This document shows positions 8,575 through 15,668 of a stretch of DNA of 64,000 nucleotides, piece after piece (the stretch's first letter is position 1; each line of letters opens with the position of its first letter). The stretch is from Arthrobacter sp. Soil736 (lineage in GTDB: Bacteria; Actinomycetota; Actinomycetes; Actinomycetales; Micrococcaceae). Position numbers and translations under genes: made by a program. The stretch covers positions 70,494 to 134,493 of the forward strand of contig NZ_LMSB01000056.1 of assembly GCF_001428005.1 (NCBI RefSeq), read 5' to 3'. Under the pieces are notes generated by a model. That model was not told the origin of the DNA, searched no databases, and saw nothing but the letters and a program-made list of their open reading frames with translations.

Positions 8575-8640
8575 CCCAACTAGGTGTCATTTGTGGTCGT
8601 TTTGACGGCTCAAAACGACACCTACTGCCACCTAGTTGGG
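8575..8640. repeat. Dispersed palindromic repeat, copy 1
   Basis: A 66-base element with outer arms CCCAACTAGGT and ACCTAGTTGGG and an inner pair GTCGTTTTG/CAAAACGAC, able to fold into one long two-step hairpin. Two related copies lie at 12993-13079 and 22945-23012. It sits between the flavoprotein gene and the small Cys-Cys peptide gene. Confidence 0.85.
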
Positions 8641-8654
8641 CGGAAAGGCGGGCG

Positions 8655-8714
8655 TCAGCAGCAGTCCTGATCGTCGTCGCAGCAGCCGGAGTCGCCGCAG
8701 CATCCGGTAGTCAT
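8655..8714 (-). CDS. 19-residue Cys-Cys-rich micropeptide in the arsenic operon
   Basis: Reading the minus strand from ATG 8714 gives MTTGCCGDSGCCDDDQDCC and TGA. Six of 19 residues are cysteine, in three CC pairs separated by acidic and Gly residues. The ribosome site is near-perfect (GGAGGAGGTGA, eight bases before ATG), far stronger than those of its neighbours, which argues against chance. It lies 44 bases after the upstream arsC stop and 117 bases before the flavoprotein start, on the operon strand. Vicinal thiols bind As(III) and similar soft metals well, so a role as an intracellular As(III) binder, carrier or sensor is inferred. An alternative is a leader peptide whose Cys codons sense thiol or cysteine supply. 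I know no described family for it. Confidence 0.65.
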   Translation of the reverse strand: MTTGCCGDSGCCDDDQDCC

Positions 8715-8758
8715 TCAGCTCACCTCCTCCCGCGTTCCGGGTTTTAGGCGTGGGTGCG

Positions 8759-9181
8759 TTACTTGGCAGCGGGGATGAGGGACTCGATCAGGCCCTCGAT
8801 GCGGGCCTTGATCTGGTCGCGGATGGGACGGACGGATTCGACGCCCTTGCCTGCCGGATCTTCCAGGACCCAGTCCTCGTAGCGCTTGCCGGGGAAGTAC
8901 GGGCATTCGTCGCCGCAGCCCATGGTGATCACCACGTCCGATTCCTTCACGGCTTCGGTGGTGAGGACCTTCGGGACCTCGGCGGACATGTCGATGCCGA
9001 CCTCTGCCATCGCTTCCACGGCCGCGGGGTTGATCTTGTCGGCGGGCTGCGAGCCGGCGGAACGGACCTCGATTTCGCCGTTGGAAAGGCTGGTGAGGAA
9101 CGCGGCGGCCATCTGGGAGCGGCCGGCGTTGTGCACGCAGACGAAGAGGACGGACGGCTTCTTGGCGGTTTCGGTGCTCAC
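8759..9181 (-). CDS. arsC: Arsenate reductase ArsC, first gene of the minus-strand arsenic operon
   Basis: A 140-residue LMW-PTP-fold arsenate reductase with a full P-loop CVHNAGRSQMAAAFL, EVRSAGSQPADKINPAAVEAM, and the second active region TMGCGDECPYFPGKRYEDWVLEDPAGKG that carries the further cysteines. GTG 9181 is taken as start because AGGAG lies seven bases upstream and the product then begins a few residues before the first strand, as in relatives. It follows a large inverted repeat at 9259-9329 that looks like the operon's promoter/operator. It makes As(III) from As(V) in the cytosol. Confidence 0.9.
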   Translation of the reverse strand: MSTETAKKPSVLFVCVHNAGRSQMAAAFLTSLSNGEIEVRSAGSQPADKINPAAVEAMAEVGIDMSAEVPKVLTTEAVKESDVVITMGCGDECPYFPGKRYEDWVLEDPAGKGVESVRPIRDQIKARIEGLIESLIPAAK

Positions 9182-9258
9182 TGGGTTTCTCCTGGAATCA
9201 GTTAGGGGATGGGTGAATCGGTCTGGTTGAGGTCTTCCGCCCGCACATCCTGCATCAC

Positions 9259-9329
9259 TACGTAAATATTGATGTTGATCGATGTATGGAGTATCGGACG
9301 ATAGATTGATGAATGTCAATATTTACGTA
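9259..9329. promoter_or_regulatory. Arsenic operon operator: 14-base inverted repeat
   Basis: TACGTAAATATTGA at 9259-9272 and its exact complement TCAATATTTACGTA at 9316-9329 flank a 43-base AT-rich centre. The right arm is part of TTGATGAATGTCAATA (9306-9321), which matches the site before arsR at 10899-10914 at 14 of 16 positions. This fits binding of the ArsR encoded at 10933-11283 in front of the minus-strand operon. Confidence 0.65.
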
Positions 9330-9391
9330 CGGTCCGGATTGTTGCCCCTCGGCCGCCATGGGACCCGGGTCTGCGGGAAAATCGCCAGTGT

Positions 9392-10066
9392 TCAGGCGGC
9401 GTGCACCCGGGGCGCGAGGTCATTGACGCGGCGGGAGATGTCGGTAAAGGCGGCCTCGAAGGCTTCCTCCGTGTTATTCCGCAGGGGATCCGGCACGGAC
9501 CAGTGGACACCGCCCAGAATGGTGAGTTCCTCATGGGCGTTGTCACACACGGTCACGACGAAGTCCCCGACGCCGGCCACCTGGTCAAGCCTCCGCGGAG
9601 GAAGGTCAGCGAGGCCCAGTCCGTGACGGCGGGCGACATCGATGGCTCCCTGCGCGATGCGGTCCGCGGGGCGCGTTCCCGCCGACGTTGATGGGATTTC
9701 ACTGACCTGCTGCCAGAGTGCGGCGGCCAGCTGGGACCGGGCACTGTTCCGGGTGCAGACGAACAGCACACGTGTGGCGCCGTGCTCGACCCCCGGCGCG
9801 AGGCCTTCCAGCGCACCCGCGGCGAGCCGGATATAGCTGCGCCGCCTGTCGGCTTCGGAGCGGTGGCGGGTTGCCAGGCCCGCTCCTTCCAGGGTGCGCA
9901 GATGGTGGGACAGCAGGTTCGAGGGCATCCCCAGCTCAGCCTGCAGTTCCGTCGGGGAGAAGTCCCCTAGGGTCAGCAGGTCGACAATGCGCAGCCGCGC
10001 AGGATCGGCGAGGGCCGCATGCTTGGCGACCCGCGCCTGGAAAGCGTCCACTGACTCAGTATTCAT
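9392..10066 (-). CDS. Fused ArsR regulator-ArsC arsenate reductase
   Basis: A 224-residue fusion. Residues about 1-85 form an ArsR-type winged helix (ADPARLRIVDLLTLGDFSPTELQAEL, PSNLLSHHLRTLEGAGL). Residues about 98-224 form an LMW-PTP/ArsC domain with CTRNSARSQLAAALW. The sensor part lacks the CVC metal motif of arsenic ArsRs, so it may respond to something bound in the reductase part; that is inference. The gene diverges from the aquaporin gene, with palindromes in between, so it probably represses both. ATG 10066 is the first start that gives the conserved regulator N-terminus; sequence upstream is the intergenic operator. Such fusions are known in actinobacteria. Confidence 0.85.
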   Translation of the reverse strand: MNTESVDAFQARVAKHAALADPARLRIVDLLTLGDFSPTELQAELGMPSNLLSHHLRTLEGAGLATRHRSEADRRRSYIRLAAGALEGLAPGVEHGATRVLFVCTRNSARSQLAAALWQQVSEIPSTSAGTRPADRIAQGAIDVARRHGLGLADLPPRRLDQVAGVGDFVVTVCDNAHEELTILGGVHWSVPDPLRNNTEEAFEAAFTDISRRVNDLAPRVHAA

Positions 10067-10089
10067 TGACTCAATTTTGACTGAGTTAA
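10050..10089. promoter_or_regulatory. Divergent operator between the ArsR-ArsC fusion gene and the aquaporin gene
   Basis: Two linked palindromes: ACTGACTCAGT at 10050-10060 (just inside the regulator gene) and TTGACTCA-N8-TGAGTTAA at 10066-10089, with 7 of 8 arm positions matching. Both share the core ACTCA/TGAGT. The sequence differs from the TCAATAT-type site used elsewhere in the island, so a different protein, probably the fusion regulator, binds here. Confidence 0.65.
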
Positions 10090-10112
10090 TTTCATCGGTC
10101 AAGCTTGGTTCC

Positions 10113-10853
10113 ATGACTTCTAACCAGCCACCGTTGTGGCGCCGTGCCGTCGCCGAACTTGTCGGCACCAGCTTGCTCGTGATGATCGTCGTGGGCTCGG
10201 GGATCGCCGCGCAGCAGCTCTCGCCCAACGACATCGGCCTGCAGTTGCTCCAGAACAGCACCGCCACCGTGCTGGGCCTGACCGTGCTGATCCTCGTATT
10301 CGGGCCTGTCAGCGGCGCGCACTTCAACCCTGCGGTCTCCCTGGTCGACTGGATCCTGGGCCGGCGCAACGGCACGGGGCTGACCCTGCCGGAGCTCGGC
10401 ACCTATGCGGTCGCGCAGGCTCTGGGCGCGGTCAGCGGCAGCGTCGTCGCGAACGCCATGTTTGAGGTGGAAACCTCCATCTCCGTCAAGGACCGCGCCA
10501 CCTTGGGGCATCTGCTGGGTGAAGTCGTTGCCACCGCCGGGCTCATCCTGCTGATCTTCACCCTCGCCGCCACCAAGCGGGGCGTCCTTGCCGCGCCGGC
10601 GGTGGGCGCCTACATCGGCGCAGCCTACTGGTTCACGTCCTCGACGTCGTTCGCGAACCCCGCCGTGACGGTCGGCCGCATCTTCAGCGACACCTTCGCC
10701 GGCATTGCACCGGCCTCCGTGCCCGGGTTCGTCGTCGCTCAACTCGTTGGCGCGGCAGCAGGGCTGGGTCTCCTCCTCATCCTGTTCCCCGCCGCGGCCC
10801 GCACGGCCGACGACGTCGTTCTCCCGCACGACTCAGCAAAGACCAGCTCCTAG
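10113..10853 (+). CDS. aqpS: Aquaporin/aquaglyceroporin of the arsenic island (AqpS-like)
   Basis: A 246-residue MIP-family channel with six hydrophobic segments and both NPA boxes, GAHFNPAVSLVDW (NPA at 72-74) and FANPAVTVGR (NPA at 182-184). In Sinorhizobium meliloti, AqpS replaces an arsenite pump: ArsC makes As(OH)3, which leaves by diffusion through the channel. Here too the channel stands in the arsenic island and the ACR3 gene is only a remnant, so the same strategy is likely. Start ATG 10113 follows directly on the divergent operator; its ribosome site is weak (AAGCTTGGTT). Uptake of other small polyols is possible. Confidence 0.88.
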   Translation: MTSNQPPLWRRAVAELVGTSLLVMIVVGSGIAAQQLSPNDIGLQLLQNSTATVLGLTVLILVFGPVSGAHFNPAVSLVDWILGRRNGTGLTLPELGTYAVAQALGAVSGSVVANAMFEVETSISVKDRATLGHLLGEVVATAGLILLIFTLAATKRGVLAAPAVGAYIGAAYWFTSSTSFANPAVTVGRIFSDTFAGIAPASVPGFVVAQLVGAAAGLGLLLILFPAAARTADDVVLPHDSAKTSS

Positions 10854-10898
10854 TCCCTGCGTTCGCCGGCAACCGGCCGTGGGGTCAGAGGACCTACA

Positions 10899-10914
10899 TT
10901 GATGGCTGTCAATA
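10899..10914. promoter_or_regulatory. ArsR operator before arsR
   Basis: TTGATGGCTGTCAATA lies 19 bases before the arsR start and overlaps its promoter. It matches the site at 9306-9321 at 14 of 16 positions. Imperfect dyad TTGAT/GTCAA. Autoregulation of arsR is the usual arrangement. Confidence 0.6.
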
Positions 10915-10932
10915 TTGGCGCATAATGGGTAC

Positions 10933-11283
10933 ATGAACCTGCTGCCTATTCTCGAGCCGGCCACGGATGAAGCCTGCTGTGCGCCGGCAGGGACGCCTGC
11001 CCTGGGCGCTGAGGAGGCCAAGCAAAAGGCCTTGGTCTTCAAGGCGCTGGCCGACCCTAACCGGCTCCGGTTGCTCTCCATCATCAAGGCCTCGTCATCC
11101 GGGGCGACCTGCGTGTGTGACCTGACCGACCCGCTGGACCTGGGCCAGCCCACGGTGTCCCACCACCTGAAGATCCTGGTCGAGGCCGGGCTGCTGCACC
11201 GCGAAAAGCGCGGCACGTGGGCCTACTTCTCCCTTGCCCCCGGCGCCCTGGACAACGCCGCCGGCATGCTGGCAAACCTGTGA
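10933..11283 (+). CDS. arsR: Arsenite-responsive repressor ArsR
   Basis: A 116-residue ArsR/SmtB winged helix with ALADPNRLRLLSIIKAS, the As(III) motif CVCDL at the start of the recognition region, and QPTVSHHLKILVEAGLL. An extra Cys pair EACCAPAG stands near the N-terminus, a feature of some actinobacterial ArsRs in which N-terminal cysteines join in As(III) binding. ATG 10933 is preferred; an ATG six codons upstream lies in the operator region. The acetyltransferase gene starts on the overlapping GTGA, so the two are co-translated. Confidence 0.92.
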   Translation: MNLLPILEPATDEACCAPAGTPALGAEEAKQKALVFKALADPNRLRLLSIIKASSSGATCVCDLTDPLDLGQPTVSHHLKILVEAGLLHREKRGTWAYFSLAPGALDNAAGMLANL

Positions 11284-11792
11284 CGTCCACGGCAGCGATC
11301 CGGGCCATGGAACCAGACGACTGGCCGGAAGTTCGGCGTATCTATCAGGAAGGCATCGATACGGGCCACGCCACCTTCGAATGGGAGGCGCCCGACTGGG
11401 AGCGGTTCAACAACTCGAGACTGCCCCGCCACCGGCTTGTCGCCGAAACGGCAGAGGGCAGGATCCTTGGCTGGGCGGCTGTCTCGCCCGTCTCCGGCCG
11501 CCCCGTCTACTCCGGCGTGGTCGAACACTCCGTCTACATCGCCGCCGAGGCACGCGGACTCGGCCAGGGCGCTGCGCTGCTACGGGCATTGGCTGAATCC
11601 ACCGAGGCTGAGGGGATTTGGACCATCCAGGCCAGCGTCTTTCCCGAAAACGAAGCCAGCCTCAAACTCCACCTCGCCAACGGCTACGTCGTCGTCGGGC
11701 GCAGGCACCGCATCGCCAGGATGACCCACGGCCCGCTCACCGGGAAGTGGCGCGACACCATCCTGATCGAACGCCGGTCCCCCACAATCTGA
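11280..11792 (+). CDS. GNAT acetyltransferase, ArsN/phosphinothricin-acetyltransferase type
   Basis: A 170-residue GNAT enzyme beginning STAAIRAMEPDDWPEVRRIYQEGI, with HATFEWEAPDW, the acetyl-CoA loop ARGLGQGAALL and ASVFPENEASLKLHLANGYVVVGRR, the pattern of phosphinothricin/arsinothricin N-acetyltransferases. In arsenic islands this family (ArsN) inactivates arsinothricin or related compounds. GTG 11280 overlaps the arsR stop (GTGA), which settles the start and shows co-expression. Substrate is inferred from context. Confidence 0.83.
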   Translation: MTSTAAIRAMEPDDWPEVRRIYQEGIDTGHATFEWEAPDWERFNNSRLPRHRLVAETAEGRILGWAAVSPVSGRPVYSGVVEHSVYIAAEARGLGQGAALLRALAESTEAEGIWTIQASVFPENEASLKLHLANGYVVVGRRHRIARMTHGPLTGKWRDTILIERRSPTI

Positions 11793-11919
11793 ACGGCGAG
11801 AAGAACTCGGGCAGGCGCTGGCCGGCGTCGTCGGGCCCTTGATCGAAGTCCCCGCGCTTGTTGCACTTGTTTATGCGGTTCTTTGGGCGCGCAACGCCCA
11901 GCACCGCGACGCGCAGTAA
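11791..11919 (+). pseudogene. 3' remnant of an ACR3-type arsenite efflux gene
   Basis: In the frame ending at TAA 11917-11919 the DNA reads ...ELGQALAGVVGPLIEVPALVALVYAVLW, a segment that matches the last membrane helix and end of ACR3 arsenite permeases (VVGPLIEVPxLVxLVYxxLW). Only about 38 codons remain, with no start and no upstream part; the acetyltransferase gene abuts directly. This looks like the scar of a deletion that removed the pump and left the island with aquaporin and MFS genes. Confidence 0.65.
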
Positions 11920-11973
11920 TTGCCATGCCCAGTGAACCGAATGTCCAACCAGCCCGAGGAAACGGAGCCAGCC

Positions 11974-12981
11974 GTGAGTTCCAAGAATGCGAAGACCGAG
12001 AACATCACAACCGAGCAGCTGATCATCATCGGTTCCGGCCCGGCCGGCTACACCGCCGCCATCTACGCCGCCCGTGCCGGCCTGGAGCCGCTGGTGCTGG
12101 CCGGGTCCGTCACCGCCGGCGGCGCCCTGATGAACACCACCGACGTCGAAAACTTTCCCGGCTTCCCGGAAGGCATCCAGGGCCCGGAGCTCATGGACGG
12201 CCTGCAGCAACAGGCTGAGCGGTTCGGCGCCAAAGTGGTGTTCGACGACGTCACTGAAGTGACGCTGTCCGGGCACCTGAAGCGCGTGGTCACCGGCGGC
12301 GGCGACATTCACCAGGCACCGGCCGTCATCCTCGCCACCGGCTCCGCGTACAAGGAGCTCGGCCTGGCGGAGGAGAAGAAGTTCAGCGGCCACGGCGTCT
12401 CCTGGTGCGCCACGTGCGACGGTTTCTTCTTCCGCGACCAGGACATCATCGTCGTCGGCGGCGGAGACTCGGCCATGGAGGAGGCCACGTTCCTGACCCG
12501 CTTCGGGAAGTCCGTTACCGTCGTCGTCCGCAAGGGCGAGCTGCGCGCCTCCCGGATCATGGCCCAGCGCGCCAAGGACAACCCCAAGATCAGTTTCGCG
12601 TGGAACTCGGCCGTCACCGGGATCCACGGCAACGGCAAGGTCACCGGCGTCACCCTCAAGGACACCCGCACCGGCGAAACCCGCCATCAGCCCGCCACCG
12701 GCATCTTCGTGGCCATCGGACACGTGCCGCGCACCGAGCTGGTGGCCGGGCAGCTGGAGCTGGACGCGGAGGGGTACATCAAGGTGGACTCCCCCACCAC
12801 GGTTACCAGCCGCTCCGGGGTATTCGCGTGCGGCGACGCCGTGGACCACCGCTACCGCCAGGCCATCACCGCCGCCGGCACCGGCTGCGCCGCGGCCCTG
12901 GACGCCGAGCGCTACCTCGCCGCTTTGGACGACGCGGACAGCATCGCCACGGCCCTGGTGGAGGAGCCCACGCACGCCTGA
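11974..12981 (+). CDS. trxB: Thioredoxin reductase-type flavoenzyme
   Basis: A protein of about 335 residues with the FAD motif IIIGSGPAGYTAAIYAARAG, the redox-active CATC (in SWCATCDGFFF), the NADPH motif VVGGGDSAMEEATFL and the closing GVFACGDAVDHRYRQAITAAGTGCAAALDAERYL, all typical of TrxB. It supplies electrons from NADPH to thioredoxin-like proteins. In arsenic islands it probably supports thiol-dependent arsenate reduction. GTG 11974 has GGAG six bases upstream; an ATG at 11941 is in frame but lacks a ribosome site. It is probably an extra, island-borne copy, because a housekeeping trxB normally sits beside trxA. Confidence 0.88.
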   Translation: MSSKNAKTENITTEQLIIIGSGPAGYTAAIYAARAGLEPLVLAGSVTAGGALMNTTDVENFPGFPEGIQGPELMDGLQQQAERFGAKVVFDDVTEVTLSGHLKRVVTGGGDIHQAPAVILATGSAYKELGLAEEKKFSGHGVSWCATCDGFFFRDQDIIVVGGGDSAMEEATFLTRFGKSVTVVVRKGELRASRIMAQRAKDNPKISFAWNSAVTGIHGNGKVTGVTLKDTRTGETRHQPATGIFVAIGHVPRTELVAGQLELDAEGYIKVDSPTTVTSRSGVFACGDAVDHRYRQAITAAGTGCAAALDAERYLAALDDADSIATALVEEPTHA

Positions 12982-12992
12982 GACGCCACCCC

Positions 12993-13079
12993 GCCCAACT
13001 AGGTCGCCCCACCCAACTGACTCGCAGTTGTGGCCGTTATGAGCCCTGAAAACGACAACAAATGCGACCTAGTTGGGTG
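12993..13079. repeat. Dispersed palindromic repeat, copy 2
   Basis: Outer arms CCCAACTAGGTCGC and GCGACCTAGTTGGG flank a core with GAGCCCTGAAAACGACAAC. It carries about 20 extra bases containing a second CCCAACT, so the 5' arm is partly duplicated. It lies between trxB and the polyol module, 45 bases from the end of the kinase gene. Confidence 0.85.
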
Positions 13080-13124
13080 ACAGGAGAGGCACCCTTCCAC
13101 TCAATACTGGCGTGCAGTCGAACG

Positions 13125-14528
13125 CTATCGAAGCTCAGAGCCGTAGAGAACGGTGCCGGTGTTCCGGTGCCGTTCTCGCACGTCTCCCGTCCAGTCCAGG
13201 GCCTGCGACGGGTCGAGATGATGCCTATTGGGGAGGGGCCAATCGGGCGGTTCGCCGGTGAGCGCCCAGGCTGCCTGGCGGGCGGCCCCGAGTGCGGCAT
13301 ATTCGCGGGGTTCAGGCCAGCCGATCTGGCGTCCGGTCAGGTCTGCGACGGCCTGTCGCAGCGCCATGGACCTGGAGCCGCCGCCGATAAGGGTGACCCG
13401 CTGAACGTTGAGGCCGGATCGCACCAGATCGTCGATAGCGTCAGCGATCGCGCAGGCCAGGCCCAACACTGCGGCGCGGGCAAGGTTCTCCGGTGTCATT
13501 GAAGAGCGCGTGAGCCCGACGAGTGCGCCCCGGGACTCGGGAAGCAGGGGCGTCCGTTCTCCGTCAAGGTAGGGAAGGAAGCACAGCCCGCCGGCGTCAG
13601 GCGGACCGGCCACGGCCAGATCATTCAACTCGTCGAGGCTCAGACGGAGCATCTTTGCGGTGGAGTTTAGGGTTCGGGCGCCATTCAGGGTTGCCACAAT
13701 GGGCAACTGGGCCCCTGCCGCATCGGCCATATCGGCGACGTGCCCGGTCGGGTCGACGACGTGCATGGTGTCGACCATGGACACGGTCATGCTCGTGCCG
13801 ATGGACACAACCGCTTCACCGGGCTCCGCACCGAGCCCGAACACGGCCGCGGCGTTGTCCCCGCAGCCTGCACCGACCACGACCCCGGACCGGGTGACGC
13901 CGGCGCGTTCTCCGGGCCCCAGGACCCGTGGCACATCCAGTGTCCGTCCGAAGGCGAATTCCACGATGTCTTGGCGGTAGCCGGCGCCCGTGGAAGCCCA
14001 GTATCCGGTTCCCGAGGCGTCGGAGCGGTCCGTCGTCGGTTCGCCGTTTGCCCCCAGCAGGTGCCAGGTCAGCCAGTCATGAGGAACCATGACCTTCCGG
14101 ACCCGGGCGGCGGTCTCCGGTGCCGTGCGCGCCAGCCAGCGCAGCTTTGATACGGGATGGGCCGCCGTCGGAACCACACCGATATCCCTGGCCCAGCGGT
14201 CCTGTCCGTATTCGTGCCGGAGGTCGAGCGCGCTCTGGGTGGCGCGGTGGTCGTTCCACAGGATGGCGTCGCACAGAGTCTCGTTGTCTTTGCCGAGCAG
14301 AATCGTCGAGTGCTGCTGAGCCGTGACGGATACGGCTTTGACGCCGTGCAGGGAAGCGGCTCCGACGCCGGTGAAGGCGTCCCACCAGTGCCGCGGGTCG
14401 ACGGCCGTGCCGTCGGGGTGTGGCAGTGCCATGGACGCCGAGATCGCTCCCGTCGCAGCATCGACGGTGATGTATTTGCAACTTTGCGTCGAGGAGTCGA
14501 CGCCGGCGACAAGCAGTGGTCCCGCCAT
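13125..14528 (-). CDS. xylB: FGGY-family sugar kinase, xylulokinase type
   Basis: A 467-residue FGGY carbohydrate kinase: VAGVDSSTQSCK (first ATP loop), VTAQQHSTILL, ILWNDHR, SKLRWL, DASGTGYW, GAGCGDNAAAVFGLG and GEAVVSIGTSMTVS, and the late VTLIGGGSRSMALRQAVADLTGR. This is the order seen in actinobacterial D-xylulose kinases, making xylulose-5-phosphate; a tetrulose or another ketose is possible given the neighbours. ATG 14528 starts two bases after the regulator stop and has GGAGG six bases upstream within the regulator's last codons, so the two are translationally linked. It is divergent from the transporter operon and shares its operators. Confidence 0.82.
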   Translation of the reverse strand: MAGPLLVAGVDSSTQSCKYITVDAATGAISASMALPHPDGTAVDPRHWWDAFTGVGAASLHGVKAVSVTAQQHSTILLGKDNETLCDAILWNDHRATQSALDLRHEYGQDRWARDIGVVPTAAHPVSKLRWLARTAPETAARVRKVMVPHDWLTWHLLGANGEPTTDRSDASGTGYWASTGAGYRQDIVEFAFGRTLDVPRVLGPGERAGVTRSGVVVGAGCGDNAAAVFGLGAEPGEAVVSIGTSMTVSMVDTMHVVDPTGHVADMADAAGAQLPIVATLNGARTLNSTAKMLRLSLDELNDLAVAGPPDAGGLCFLPYLDGERTPLLPESRGALVGLTRSSMTPENLARAAVLGLACAIADAIDDLVRSGLNVQRVTLIGGGSRSMALRQAVADLTGRQIGWPEPREYAALGAARQAAWALTGEPPDWPLPNRHHLDPSQALDWTGDVRERHRNTGTVLYGSELR

Positions 14529-14530
14529 GT

Positions 14531-15472
14531 TCAGCCTCCGAGAAGCCTTTCGGCTGTGGCGCTGTCGGTCACGAGGCCATGAAGCAGGCCGGAGGCCAAA
14601 AGCGCCCGTATGGCCCGGGTCTTCGTGGGTCCACCGGCCACCGCGATCACGGTGGGGATGGCGCGCCACTGCTTCTCGGAGATTGCGATGCACCGGTCAT
14701 CGATGTCGTGAATGACCTCGCCCGTGTCGGTGATCAGTGTTGCGCCGAATTCCGCGACGACACCCCGGGCCAGCAGCTTCTCGCGGTCCGAGGGGTCGAG
14801 CGCGCGGTTCTTGATCATTTGGGAGTTTTCCGGTTTCCACGAGCCGACTGCCCCCACAGCGACGGTCACCCGGGAAAACTGCTCAAAGGTCTGGTTGGTG
14901 TCCGGCTGACGGCGCACGCCCACCGCGGTCTGGGCGTCACTCATCACCAGGGGCGAGTAGATCGTCCAAGGCCGGACACCGGCGATGGTGCTGATGCGGC
15001 GCATGATCTCGAGGCCGGTCTCCTGGATGGGACCTGCGACTCCTGCGAGCTGCACAACGCCGCACTTCGGCAGGCTGCTCAGTGAACGCGCCATGGCGCT
15101 GAGGGTGCGGCCGGAAGTGAGACCAAGAACATCGTTGTCGGTCAGGATTTCGCTCAGCAGGTCCCCAGCCGTGGATCCCAGCTTTGCCTGCAGGACGTCG
15201 TCCGCTTCGGAAGGCACGTCGACCACCACGGAGTGCTGAAGGCCGAAACGCTCCTTTAGCTGCACGGAGAGATCGAGCCGCACACCTGAAGGACTCTGGA
15301 TGTCGATGCGAACGATCCCCGAGCTCACCGCTTCGTCGAGCAGCCTGCCCACCTTGAACCGGCTCAGACCGGTTTCGTTGGCGATCTCGATCCGGGTCTT
15401 GTTCTGCAGGTAGTGCTGGGTCGCTATATGCGCGATCTGCACCTGCCTGCCCGGCCCTGGCGCCTGTGCCAT
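14531..15472 (-). CDS. SorC/DeoR-type sugar-responsive transcription regulator
   Basis: A 313-residue regulator with an N-terminal helix-turn-helix (ATQHYLQNKTRIEIANETGLSRFKVGRLLDEAVSSGIVRI) and a C-terminal sugar-phosphate-binding domain of the SorC family (LGLTSGRTLSAMARSL, VVQLAGVAG, VGAVGSWKPENSQM, DTGEVIHDIDDRCIAI, IPTVIAVAGGPTKTRAIRALLASGLLHGLVTDSATAERLL). Such proteins sense phosphorylated catabolic intermediates. ATG 15472 has GGAGG six bases upstream. It is encoded beside the operators at 15524-15576 and most likely controls both directions of the module. Confidence 0.88.
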   Translation of the reverse strand: MAQAPGPGRQVQIAHIATQHYLQNKTRIEIANETGLSRFKVGRLLDEAVSSGIVRIDIQSPSGVRLDLSVQLKERFGLQHSVVVDVPSEADDVLQAKLGSTAGDLLSEILTDNDVLGLTSGRTLSAMARSLSSLPKCGVVQLAGVAGPIQETGLEIMRRISTIAGVRPWTIYSPLVMSDAQTAVGVRRQPDTNQTFEQFSRVTVAVGAVGSWKPENSQMIKNRALDPSDREKLLARGVVAEFGATLITDTGEVIHDIDDRCIAISEKQWRAIPTVIAVAGGPTKTRAIRALLASGLLHGLVTDSATAERLLGG

Positions 15473-15523
15473 GAAATACCTCCACCAATCATTTGAGCAC
15501 AGATCCCCGACAAACGTTAGGTC

Positions 15524-15576
15524 TGCTCTTATGAGCGAAATAATATCATTTAAGTGCATAGTGCTCATATGAGCAC
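15524..15576. promoter_or_regulatory. SorC-type operators between the regulator and transporter genes
   Basis: A perfect 16-base palindrome GTGCTCATATGAGCAC at 15561-15576 and a related TGCTCTTATGAGCG at 15524-15537, spaced 37 bases centre to centre, with a further half-site TTTGAGCAC at 15492-15500. The region is AT-rich compared with the genes. This spacing would allow looping or side-by-side tetramer binding, as in SorC proteins. Confidence 0.8.
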
Positions 15577-15668
15577 ATGGTATTAACTTTTGTGCAGAAG
15601 TCGTCGTAGAGTGATTGCGGCCACTCCCCCCGTGGCGATGAGACGGCAAGCAAAGGAGCTCGATACAG

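Noticed and set aside
11737..12975. 412-codon minus-strand open frame
   Set aside because: Antisense to trxB, which has all FAD, NADPH and CATC motifs.
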